Source: Candidatus Omnitrophota bacterium (lineage in GTDB: Bacteria > Omnitrophota > Gorgyraeia > Gygaellales > Profunditerraquicolaceae). Taken from it: DNA of 11,468 bases. The number at the start of each line of letters is the position of its first letter. Position 1 is the first letter of the stretch. The notes beneath the pieces were generated by a model. The model was not told the origin of the DNA. It ran no database searches and saw only the letters and a list, made by a program, of their open reading frames with translations. The stretch is from NCBI GenBank assembly GCA_903907475.1, contig CAIVOB010000039.1, positions 1-11,468 on the forward strand, read 5' to 3'. The position numbers were made by a program, and so were the translations under genes. Positions 1-6,679 of this stretch are shown here, piece by piece.

Positions 1-1
1 A

Positions 2-391
2 ATGGCGACAAAAGATAAAGCAAAAAAGAAGAAACTCGCCCGAGGCGTAACCAGCGGCATCGCGCATATTCAAGCAAGTTTTAATAATACTATTATTACG
101 ATTGCCGATAAACAGGGAAATGTTTTGGCTTGGAGTGCTCCGGGTAATGTTGGCTATAGTGGTTCTAAAAAATCTACTCCTTTCGCGGCGCAGATTGCGG
201 CAACCGATGCTGCCCGTAAAGCTAAGGAAGTGGGAATTAAAGAAGTGGAAGTTTATGTTAAGGGCCCGGGTTTCGGACGTGAGTCGGCAATTCGGGCACT
301 GCAAGCAGCGGGTCTGGTGGTAACGTTAATTAAGGATGTTACTCCGATACCGCATAATGGCTGCCGTCCAAAGAAGAAAAGGAGAGTTTAA
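2..391 (+). CDS. rpsK: 30S ribosomal protein S11
   Basis: This is a complete S11 of 129 residues, the normal family length. S11 sits on the platform of the small subunit, contacts 16S rRNA near the mRNA exit and helps form the Shine-Dalgarno cleft. Visible family signatures are the [13 protein letters not shown] segment near residue 22, the central [14 protein letters not shown] segment, [13 protein letters not shown] near residue 89, and the basic end [12 protein letters not shown]. The ATG lies at the second base of the window, so its ribosome binding site is outside, but the N-terminus is of ordinary length and the protein looks whole. It is the first gene of the visible alpha operon and ends three bases before the S4 start codon. 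An alternative-frame ORF inside it (102-323) is a shadow. Confidence 0.97.
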   Translation: MATKDKAKKKKLARGVTSGIAHIQASFNNTIITIADKQGNVLAWSAPGNVGYSGSKKSTPFAAQIAATDAARKAKEVGIKEVEVYVKGPGFGRESAIRALQAAGLVVTLIKDVTPIPHNGCRPKKKRRV

Positions 392-394
392 TTT

Positions 395-1024
395 ATGGGT
401 CGTTATACTGGTGCAGTTTGTAGATTATGCCGCAGACAAGGCGAGAAATTATTTTTAAAAGGCACGAAGTGCCAGACGGAGAAGTGTCCGGCTAATAAAA
501 GGGCTTATCCACCGGGACAGCACGGAGAGGCCAGACGGAAAAAACTTTCTAACTACGGTCTGCAGATGAAAGAAAAGCAGAAAGTAAAAAGAATTTATGG
601 AGTTTTGGAAGGCCAGTTTAGGATTTATTTTAAAATTGCTTCTAAAAGTAAGGGCGTTACCGGTAAAGTACTTTTACAGTTGCTAGAGCGCCGACTTGAT
701 AATGTGGTTTTTCGTATGGGGATGGGTATTTCGCGTTCCCAAGCGCGTCAAATTGTCAGGCATAATTTAATTGCTGTTAATGCGCGCCGTTGTAATATTC
801 CGTCATTTCTAGTGGACAAAGATGATGTGATTGAGATTAAATCAAAAGATAAGCCTAAGCTTAAGATTAGAGATAATTTAGAGCTGGCTAAAGATAGGAC
901 CGTGCCTTCCTGGTTAGCGTTTTCGGCGCCGGAATTAAGGGCGAAAGTTTTAAGATTACCTGAGAAAAATGATATTCAACAGCAGATTCAGGAACAATTG
1001 ATTGTTGAGTTGTATTCCAAGTAA
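395..1024 (+). CDS. rpsD: 30S ribosomal protein S4, zinc-binding (C+) form
   Basis: S4 is a primary 16S rRNA binder that starts assembly of the small-subunit body and, in many bacteria, represses its own operon. The 209 residues match the usual length. Near the N-terminus four cysteines, C9, C12, C26 and C31, are spaced C-x2-C-x13-C-x4-C. This is the zinc-ribbon (C+) version rather than the cysteine-free paralogue. The S4 RNA-binding domain follows from about residue 98 (LERRLDNVVFRMGMGISRSQ, then RQIVRHNLIAVN). The ATG is preceded by GGAG at 381-384, inside the last codons of S11, which supports this start and implies coupled translation. S4 autoregulation of the alpha operon is known in E. 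coli; I see no clear pseudoknot target in the short leaders here. Confidence 0.97.
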   Translation: MGRYTGAVCRLCRRQGEKLFLKGTKCQTEKCPANKRAYPPGQHGEARRKKLSNYGLQMKEKQKVKRIYGVLEGQFRIYFKIASKSKGVTGKVLLQLLERRLDNVVFRMGMGISRSQARQIVRHNLIAVNARRCNIPSFLVDKDDVIEIKSKDKPKLKIRDNLELAKDRTVPSWLAFSAPELRAKVLRLPEKNDIQQQIQEQLIVELYSK

Positions 1025-1065
1025 AGAGGTTTTTGTTAATTGCGAGCGGTTAATTAAATATAATT

Positions 1066-1073
1066 AGGGGGGA
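1066..1073 (+). promoter_or_regulatory. Strong ribosome binding site of rpoA
   Basis: A purine run (AGGGGGGA) ends three bases before the ATG at 1077. It lies in the 52-base gap between rpsD and rpoA, one of the larger gaps in the window, and fixes the rpoA start. The gap is AT-rich and shows no clear hairpin. Confidence 0.6.
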
Positions 1074-1076
1074 AAG

Positions 1077-2069
1077 ATGGGCATAAAATGGAGAGATTTT
1101 CAGTTTCCTAAAAAGTTAGAATGTGATGAATCGACCTACACTGATACTTATGGAAAATTCCAGGCTGCTCCTTTTGAAAGAGGCTATGGTGTAACTTTAG
1201 GAAATTCTTTAAGAAGGGTTTTACTTTCCTCGATTGAAGGAAGTGCCGTTACGGCGGTGAAAATTGCCGGCGTGGCGCATGAATTCTCGACGATTCCGGG
1301 TGTTTTAGAGGATGTTCCGGAAATTATCTTGAATATTAAGAATATTGTTTTGAATTCTCATTCTAAGATTCCTAAAACGATATATTTAAAAGCCGATAAA
1401 AAAGGCGAAATTAAAGCTAAGGATATTCAAGCCGATGAAACAATTGAAATCGTTAATCCGGAATTACATATTGCCACATTGACAAAAGATACTAAGTTAA
1501 GTATTGAAATGGAAGTTTCCCGTGGGAGAGGATACGTTCCGGCGGAGTTGAATAAAAAAGAGGATAAAGTGGCAGGTTTTATCTCGGTAGATTCAATCTT
1601 TACACCGATTAAAAAAATTAATTATTTTGTTGAAAATACCCGCGTTGGACAGCGTACGGATTATGACAAGTTAATCGTCGAAATTTGGACTAACGGAAGC
1701 ATCAGCCCGAAAGACGCGTTACTTTATGCTTCAAATATTTTACAAAGACATTTGGATATTTTTGTAAATTTTGGGCAATTACCGGAAGATATTGCGGAAG
1801 AAGAGCCGGAAATGACCAAAGAAGAAGTGGTGCTTTATGAAAAATTAAGGTTACCGATTTCAGAACTCGAACTTTCCGTGCGCAGCTCTAATTGTTTAAG
1901 AGAAGCGGGGATTAAGATTATCGCGGATTTAGTGAAAAGAAGCGAAGATGAAATGCTCAACTTTAAGAATTTCGGTAAAAAGTCTTTGACGGAAATTCAG
2001 GAGCTTTTAATGGGTATGGGAGTGACTTTAGGAATGCAGATTGATCCTAAGAAATTAAAGAAGGGTTAA
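1077..2069 (+). CDS. rpoA: DNA-directed RNA polymerase subunit alpha
   Basis: This subunit dimerises to nucleate RNA polymerase assembly and uses its C-terminal domain to contact UP-element DNA and activators. The 330 residues are a full-length bacterial alpha. The N-terminal domain (about 1-235) carries the hallmark FERGYGVTLGNSLRRVLLSSIEG at about residues 33-55, which forms the dimer and beta/beta' interface. An acidic linker (EEEPEMTKEE) leads to the C-terminal domain at about 260-320, with the DNA-contacting VRSSNCL helix (R269, N272, C273) and the GKKSLTEI motif (G300 to I307). These match the E. coli residues R265, N268, C269 and K298/S299. A complete C-terminal domain identifies the host as a bacterium. 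The gene has a strong ribosome binding site and is followed six bases later by rplQ. Confidence 0.98.
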   Translation: MGIKWRDFQFPKKLECDESTYTDTYGKFQAAPFERGYGVTLGNSLRRVLLSSIEGSAVTAVKIAGVAHEFSTIPGVLEDVPEIILNIKNIVLNSHSKIPKTIYLKADKKGEIKAKDIQADETIEIVNPELHIATLTKDTKLSIEMEVSRGRGYVPAELNKKEDKVAGFISVDSIFTPIKKINYFVENTRVGQRTDYDKLIVEIWTNGSISPKDALLYASNILQRHLDIFVNFGQLPEDIAEEEPEMTKEEVVLYEKLRLPISELELSVRSSNCLREAGIKIIADLVKRSEDEMLNFKNFGKKSLTEIQELLMGMGVTLGMQIDPKKLKKG

Positions 2070-2075
2070 AATAAA

Positions 2076-2645
2076 ATGAGACATGCTAAGAAAAGATACC
2101 AATTAGGCCGTTTTACGAGCTGGCATGATGCCACGATTAAAAGTTTAGCCCGCAACATGGTTATTGCTCAAAGGATGAAGACTACCTTAACCAGGGCGAA
2201 GTCTTCTCGCTCGACGATTGAACATTTAATTACATTAGCTAAAACTAATACGCTTTTTGCGCGGCGTCAAGCTCAAAAGATCTTAGGAGAGCATGCTTTG
2301 GTTAATGCTTTATTTAATGAAATCGGCCCGCTTTTTGCTAAACGCACTAGTGGATTTACGAGGATTATCAATTTAGGTAAGCGGCGCGGTGATGATGCGC
2401 AGATGGTTATTTTTGAGCTTACGGAAATTAAGAAAAAAGAAGTTAAAAAGAGTAAGGCGGTTAAAGAAGTTAAAGCAGAAGTAGTTCATGATGTAAAAAA
2501 GCCTGAGGGAGAAGAAGTTTTAGAAGAAAAGAAGCCCGAAGCTAAAGTAGCGCTTAAAGATTTAGCGGCCAAAAAACAAAAACCGCAGAAAAAATTTATT
2601 GGTGGCATAAGGAGTATATTTAGAAAAAAAAGTGATTCTTTGTAA
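2076..2645 (+). CDS. rplQ: 50S ribosomal protein L17 with a long charged C-terminal tail
   Basis: L17 binds 23S rRNA near the peptide exit tunnel. The conserved domain occupies residues 1-117: a basic start (MRHAKKRYQLGR), the RMKTTLTRAKSSR segment at about 33-45, and the typical end GDDAQMVIFEL. Standard L17 stops at about 115-130 residues. This protein continues to 189, adding about 72 residues rich in Lys, Glu, Val and Ala that are probably disordered, then a short hydrophobic/basic end at 173-189 (FIGGIRSIFRKK). There is no frameshift: codon use continues smoothly, so the tail is real coding sequence. AAGGG at 2061-2065 is a modest ribosome binding site. It is the last gene of the alpha operon, and the next gene begins 16 bases later with no visible terminator. 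Confidence 0.95.
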   Translation: MRHAKKRYQLGRFTSWHDATIKSLARNMVIAQRMKTTLTRAKSSRSTIEHLITLAKTNTLFARRQAQKILGEHALVNALFNEIGPLFAKRTSGFTRIINLGKRRGDDAQMVIFELTEIKKKEVKKSKAVKEVKAEVVHDVKKPEGEEVLEEKKPEAKVALKDLAAKKQKPQKKFIGGIRSIFRKKSDSL

Positions 2646-2661
2646 ATAGAAGAAAAACTTT

Positions 2662-3837
2662 ATGAAAATAGAAACAAGGCTGGCAGGACGCTTAAAAAAA
2701 ATTAATCCTTCCTCAACTTTGGCGATTACTTCGAAAGCCAAAAAGCTTAAAAGTGAAGGGAAGGATATTGTCAATTTCGCTGCCGGAGAGCCTGATTTTG
2801 ATACGCCTGAGTTTATTAAAAATGCCGCAGTTGCTGCGTTACATGCAGGGTTTACGAAGTATACTCCTACCACTGGTATTCCGGAATTAAAAAAATTAAT
2901 CTGCCAAAAATTTAAAAAAGATAATAACTTAGAATACGCTCCGGATCAAATAATTGTTTCTAATGGAGCAAAGCATAGTATTTATAATACACTGATGGTT
3001 TTACTCAATCGGGGAGATGAAGTACTTATCCCGTCTCCTTATTGGGTAAGTTACCCGGAAATGGTAAATCTCTGCGAAGGGACCCCACGTTTTATTAAAA
3101 CGGCCCAGGAGCATAATTTTAAGATTACCGCCAAAGATTTGGCCAAACATGTTACGGCAAAAACCAAAGTTTTAATTCTTAACAGCCCGGCAAATCCTAC
3201 CGGCGCAGTTTATAGCCGTCAAGAATTACAGGATTTGGCTCAAGTTTGCGTCCAGGAAAATATTTTTGTGATTAGCGATGAAATTTATGAAAAGATTATC
3301 TTTGATGGTTTAAAATCTGAATCCATCGCCAGTTTTAATAAAGATATTTATAATTTGACGATCACGGTTAATGGTTTTTCTAAAAGTCATTCCATGACCG
3401 GCTGGCGTATTGGTTATTTGGGTGCGCCCAGTGACATCGCGTGCGCGATTTCAAATTTGCAGGATCATTCAACTTCTAATCCTAATTCGATTGCTCAAAA
3501 AGGGGCCCAAGCGGCATTAAGCGCTGCGGAAGATTTCCCACATAAATTATGTCAAGAGTTCCAAAAACGCCGGGATTATTTGGCGAGCAGATTAAAAGAG
3601 ATTAAAAAATTAAGTTTTTTTCTGCCTCGGGGCGCGTTTTATATTTTTATTAATATATCTGAAACTGGCCTTGACGCTATAAGTTTTGCGCAGCGAATTT
3701 TAGATGAGGAATATGTCTGCCTTATTCCGGGTAATAGTTTCGGCCGGGATGATTATATCAGAATAAGCTATGCCACGAGCATGGAAGAATTAAAAAAGGG
3801 GATGGACCGGATCGAGCGTTGGATGGCTAAACTTTAA
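2662..3837 (+). CDS. aspC: Class I aminotransferase, probable aspartate aminotransferase (Thermus-like, 1-beta type)
   Basis: This is a PLP enzyme of fold type I, 391 residues, full length. The likely reaction is oxaloacetate + glutamate to aspartate + 2-oxoglutarate, in the cytosol. Residues seen: AGEPDFDTP at 41-49, SNGAKHS at 100-106, SPYWVSYPEM at 125-134, N178 in SPANPTG, D206 in SDEIYE (pyridine nitrogen), Schiff-base K241 in FSKSHSMTGWRIGY, phosphate-binding R249, and carboxylate-binding R367 in IRISYATS. The overall pattern is very close to Thermus thermophilus aspartate aminotransferase. Related enzymes of this group can also be prephenate or alanine aminotransferases, so the substrate is inferred from family and from the neighbouring TCA-type genes. 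It starts 16 bases after L17 with only a weak AG-rich stretch ahead of the ATG, and ends one base before the next gene. Confidence 0.88.
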   Translation: MKIETRLAGRLKKINPSSTLAITSKAKKLKSEGKDIVNFAAGEPDFDTPEFIKNAAVAALHAGFTKYTPTTGIPELKKLICQKFKKDNNLEYAPDQIIVSNGAKHSIYNTLMVLLNRGDEVLIPSPYWVSYPEMVNLCEGTPRFIKTAQEHNFKITAKDLAKHVTAKTKVLILNSPANPTGAVYSRQELQDLAQVCVQENIFVISDEIYEKIIFDGLKSESIASFNKDIYNLTITVNGFSKSHSMTGWRIGYLGAPSDIACAISNLQDHSTSNPNSIAQKGAQAALSAAEDFPHKLCQEFQKRRDYLASRLKEIKKLSFFLPRGAFYIFINISETGLDAISFAQRILDEEYVCLIPGNSFGRDDYIRISYATSMEELKKGMDRIERWMAKL

Positions 3838-3838
3838 A

Positions 3839-5092
3839 ATGGCTAAAACTATTGCGGAAAAAATTTTAAGTCAGCATGCAAGCAGGGATTTGTCGGCTGG
3901 TGATTTTGCGGTTTGTAAAGTTGATTTTACCTTCGGACAAGATGGAACAAGTTCTATTATTATTGACCGGATTAAGGAATTAGGTGTCAAGGCGTTAAAG
4001 GCAAATTTTTGCATGGTGATTGACCATAGCGCTCCTAGTCCTAGTGAAGGAGTTTCGCGCGTGCATCAAAAAATGCGCGATTTTTCGAATAATTTTGGCG
4101 CGGAAATTTTCGATATTGGTTGTGGTGTTTGTCATCAAGTTATTCCTGAATCCGGCAAGATTTTACCCGGAGATTTAGTTTTGGGCGCGGATTCTCATAC
4201 TTGCACTTATGGAGCGCTGGGAGCTTTTTCTACCGGGGTGGGGTCTACGGATTTAGCGATCGCGCTTGCTACCGGTGAGAGTTGGTTTAAAGTGCCGGAA
4301 ACGTTAAAGATTATTGTTAAAGGAAAATTACCAAAAGGGGTTTTTGCGAAAGATATTATTCTGTCGATTATCGGTAAAATCGGCAGTGATGGAGCAACTT
4401 ATAAAGCGGTAGAATTTTTTGGCCCGGTGATTGACAATTTGGAAATGGACGGCCGTTTTACGATTTGCAATATGCTGGTGGAAATGGGAGCGAAAGCGGG
4501 ATTTATGCCGGTTGATAAGAAAGCATTAAGTTGGTTAAAATTAAGAACCGCTAAGAATAAACGTTTTCAGATTATTACCGCAGATAAAGGAGCCCTTTAT
4601 GAAAAAGTTTATGAGTTTGATGTTTCCAAACTTAAACCCTTGGTCTCTTTGCCTCACAGCGTTGACAATATTGCCGCAGCTGCTACTTTAAAAAAAGTTA
4701 AGATTGATCAGGCTTTTTTGGGGACTTGTACCAATGGCAGGATTGATGATTTTAAGATCGCGGCGAAGATTTTAAAGCATCGCAAAGTGCACCGCGAAGT
4801 GAAATTAATTATTGCTCCTAGTTCGCGCGCGGTTTATTTAGAAGCTTTGAAACTGGGGTTAGTGGAAATATTTATTAAAGCCGGTGGCGTGATTGTCGCT
4901 CCGGGTTGCGGCCCTTGCGTGGGGACCCACAACGGAGTACCCAGTGACGGCAAGGTAGTAATTTCAACTGCGAATCGTAATTTTAAGGGGCGGATGGGGA
5001 ATCCGAGTGCTTTTATATATTTGGCTTCTCCGGCGACGGTTGCTGCTTCCGCGCTTAAAGGTTATATTAGTGATCCAAGAGATTATTTTTAA
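3839..5092 (+). CDS. leuC: Aconitase-superfamily large subunit (3-isopropylmalate dehydratase / homoaconitase type; possible aconitase role)
   Basis: This is the 4Fe-4S large subunit of a split hydro-lyase, 417 residues, the length of the short archaeal-type LeuC/HacA group (classical LeuC is about 465). The three cluster ligands are present: C297 in GTCTNGR and C357 and C360 in APGCGPCVG. Other family motifs are DHSAPSP at 62-68, GVCHQV at 96-101, GADSHTCTYGALGAFSTG at 116-133, and ICNMLVEMGAKAGF at 209-222. The partner small subunit lies downstream at 6179, separated by a pilT gene. Family members isomerise isopropylmalate, homocitrate, citrate or dimethylmalate, and the large subunit alone does not tell which. 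The neighbouring isocitrate and malate dehydrogenases favour citrate/isocitrate. The start ATG is one base after the previous stop, without a clear ribosome binding site, so coupled translation is likely. Confidence 0.85.
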   Translation: MAKTIAEKILSQHASRDLSAGDFAVCKVDFTFGQDGTSSIIIDRIKELGVKALKANFCMVIDHSAPSPSEGVSRVHQKMRDFSNNFGAEIFDIGCGVCHQVIPESGKILPGDLVLGADSHTCTYGALGAFSTGVGSTDLAIALATGESWFKVPETLKIIVKGKLPKGVFAKDIILSIIGKIGSDGATYKAVEFFGPVIDNLEMDGRFTICNMLVEMGAKAGFMPVDKKALSWLKLRTAKNKRFQIITADKGALYEKVYEFDVSKLKPLVSLPHSVDNIAAAATLKKVKIDQAFLGTCTNGRIDDFKIAAKILKHRKVHREVKLIIAPSSRAVYLEALKLGLVEIFIKAGGVIVAPGCGPCVGTHNGVPSDGKVVISTANRNFKGRMGNPSAFIYLASPATVAASALKGYISDPRDYF

Positions 5093-5095
5093 AAA

Positions 5096-6154
5096 ATGGA
5101 GGTGGATGTGGAGATTCGTGATTTACTTTTAATGTGTATAGAGAAATCTGCGTCGGACCTGCATCTTACGGAAAGTGAACCGCCGATTTTAAGGATTGAC
5201 GGTAAACTTATGCGCACTAACCTGGAAGCGTTAAATAAGTCAGATTTAAAGAAAATGATTTATAGCGTGCTTTCTAATTCTCAGAAAGAGATGTTTGAGC
5301 GGGAACTAGAGCTGGATTTTTCTCTGGCTCTCCCGGGGTTAGATCGTTTCCGCGTAAATGTTCATTCTCAGAAAGGTTCGGTTGAGGCAGCTTGCCGAAG
5401 AATTCCACTTGAAGTTCCTTCGATTGAAAGTTTAAATTTACCGCCGATTATTCCGGAGTTAGCTCGTCGTCCCAATGGCCTGGTATTAGTTACCGGCCCT
5501 ACCGGTATGGGTAAAACCACGACCTTGGCGGCGATGATTAATTTAATTAATAGCGAACGTGATTGCCTCGTTACTTGTATTGAGGATCCGATTGAGTTTA
5601 TTTATACTAATAAAAAAAGCGTTATTAAACAAAGGGAAGTTTATGCTGATACGCATTCTTTTGCGCAGGCTTTACGGCATGCTTTGCGTCAGGATCCGAA
5701 TGTCATTGTGGTAGGAGAAATGCGTGACTTAGAGACGATCGGCACGGCTTTAACTGCCGCCGAAACCGGACACCTTGTTTTAGCGACCTTGCATACTCCA
5801 GACGCCCCACAAACGGTTTCCAGGATCATCGACGTTTTTCCGCCACATCAACAGCAACAGGTGAAATTACAGCTTTCAGATTGTTTGCAAGGGGTAGTTT
5901 CGCAAGTGCTTTTACCACATGCCTCCGGTAAAGGAAGAGTTCTGGCTACTGAAGTGATGGTGGCGACTCCGGGAATTCGTAATCTTATCCGCGAACAGCA
6001 GATTGAACAGATTCCGACGATGATGCAAACCGGGATGCAATATGGAATGCATACCATGGATAAATCGCTCAAAGAATTAGTGCAAAAAGGATTAATTACC
6101 ATGGATATGGCGATGTCTAAAGTTAAGAACCGGGAAGAGTTTAAACAGTTATAA
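5096..6154 (+). CDS. pilT: Type IV pilus twitching-motility/retraction ATPase PilT
   Basis: PilT is a hexameric cytoplasmic ATPase that depolymerises type IV pili and so powers twitching and DNA uptake. At 352 residues it is normal length. Numbered from the ATG at 5096: PAS-like N-terminal domain with ASDLHL at 19-24; Walker A GPTGMGKT at 134-141 (the usual form is GPTGSGKST); Asp box CIEDPIEF at 161-168; Walker B VIVVGEMRD at 203-211 with catalytic E208; His box TGHLVLATLHT at 224-234; and GIRNLIRE at 293-300, the PilT-specific AIRNLIRE motif needed for retraction. The AIRNLIRE-like motif and short N-terminus separate it from PilB and GspE. The true start is probably the GTG at 5108 (348 residues). 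No other pilus gene is in the window; it lies between the two subunits of a dehydratase. Confidence 0.94.
   Translation: MEVDVEIRDLLLMCIEKSASDLHLTESEPPILRIDGKLMRTNLEALNKSDLKKMIYSVLSNSQKEMFERELELDFSLALPGLDRFRVNVHSQKGSVEAACRRIPLEVPSIESLNLPPIIPELARRPNGLVLVTGPTGMGKTTTLAAMINLINSERDCLVTCIEDPIEFIYTNKKSVIKQREVYADTHSFAQALRHALRQDPNVIVVGEMRDLETIGTALTAAETGHLVLATLHTPDAPQTVSRIIDVFPPHQQQQVKLQLSDCLQGVVSQVLLPHASGKGRVLATEVMVATPGIRNLIREQQIEQIPTMMQTGMQYGMHTMDKSLKELVQKGLITMDMAMSKVKNREEFKQL
5098..5104 (+). promoter_or_regulatory. Shine-Dalgarno sequence that argues for a GTG start of pilT at 5108
   Basis: GGAGGTG is a perfect match to the 16S rRNA 3' end. It overlaps the first possible ATG (5096) and lies just before an in-frame GTG at 5108-5110, five bases after GGAGG. 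Starting there gives an N-terminus MEIRDLLLMC that lines up with the normal PilT start. Confidence 0.65.
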
Positions 6155-6178
6155 ATATTTGGATAATTTAGGGATAAG

Positions 6179-6679
6179 ATGAGTATATTGGGAAAAAGTA
6201 TAAAATTAGGGGATAATATTAATACGGATTTTATTATTTCTGGAAGATATAAATTCGCGATTACCGATATGAAGGAGTTGGCCAAGCATATCATGGAAGA
6301 TATTGACCCTAATTTCGCGCGAAAAATCATACCGGGAAAATCAATGATCGTGGCGGGAAATAATTTTGGGATGGGTTCTAGCCGTGAGCAGGCGCCTCTG
6401 GTGATTAAAGAGGCAGGAATTCAAGCAGTTTTATCTCCGCAGTTTGCGCGGATATTTTTTCGTAATAGTTTTAATGTTGGCCTGCTTTTAATTCAAACTG
6501 ATACCTCTAAAATCGCGGAAGATGATGAATTAGAGATTGATTTGGATAAAGGGTGGGTAAAAAATTTAACTCAGAATATTAATTTAGAGATTAAGCCGCT
6601 TCCTAAATTTATGCAAGCGCTTTTGCAAGAAGGCGGAATTATTAATTATTATAAGAAATACGGCGAACTAAAAATATAA
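6179..6679 (+). CDS. leuD: Aconitase-superfamily small subunit (3-isopropylmalate dehydratase / homoaconitase type)
   Basis: This is the swivel-domain small subunit that closes over the Fe-S site of the large subunit at 3839-5092. The 166 residues fit the short archaeal-type LeuD/HacB group. Visible motifs: GDNINTDFIISGRY at 11-24, DIDPNFARK at 41-49, NNFGMGSSREQAP at 61-73 (more often GCGSSRE or GSGSSRE; R69 is the substrate-binding Arg), and QFARIFFRNSFNVGL at 88-102. The loop that sets substrate choice reads YKFA at 24-27. From memory, methanogen isopropylmalate isomerase has YLVY and homoaconitase has YLRT, so this protein matches neither and its substrate stays open. AGGGA at 6170-6174 is a fair ribosome binding site. 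The stop TAA is immediately followed by the ATG of the next gene. Confidence 0.85.
   Translation: MSILGKSIKLGDNINTDFIISGRYKFAITDMKELAKHIMEDIDPNFARKIIPGKSMIVAGNNFGMGSSREQAPLVIKEAGIQAVLSPQFARIFFRNSFNVGLLLIQTDTSKIAEDDELEIDLDKGWVKNLTQNINLEIKPLPKFMQALLQEGGIINYYKKYGELKI

Noticed and set aside
1059..1064. A perfect TATAAT ahead of rpoA as a possible internal promoter
   Set aside because: The only -35-like hexamers are at 20 or 13 bases, and transcription would begin inside the ribosome binding site, leaving almost no leader.
2562..2873. A 103-residue minus-strand open frame at the L17/aminotransferase junction
   Set aside because: It overlaps two real genes in antisense, matches no known family and has a composition typical of a reverse-complement shadow.
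5848..6330. A 160-residue open frame on the minus strand across the pilT end and the leuD start
   Set aside because: It is antisense to two well-supported genes, has no family motifs and an odd Ile/Ser/Cys-rich composition; it is a shadow of codon use on the other strand.
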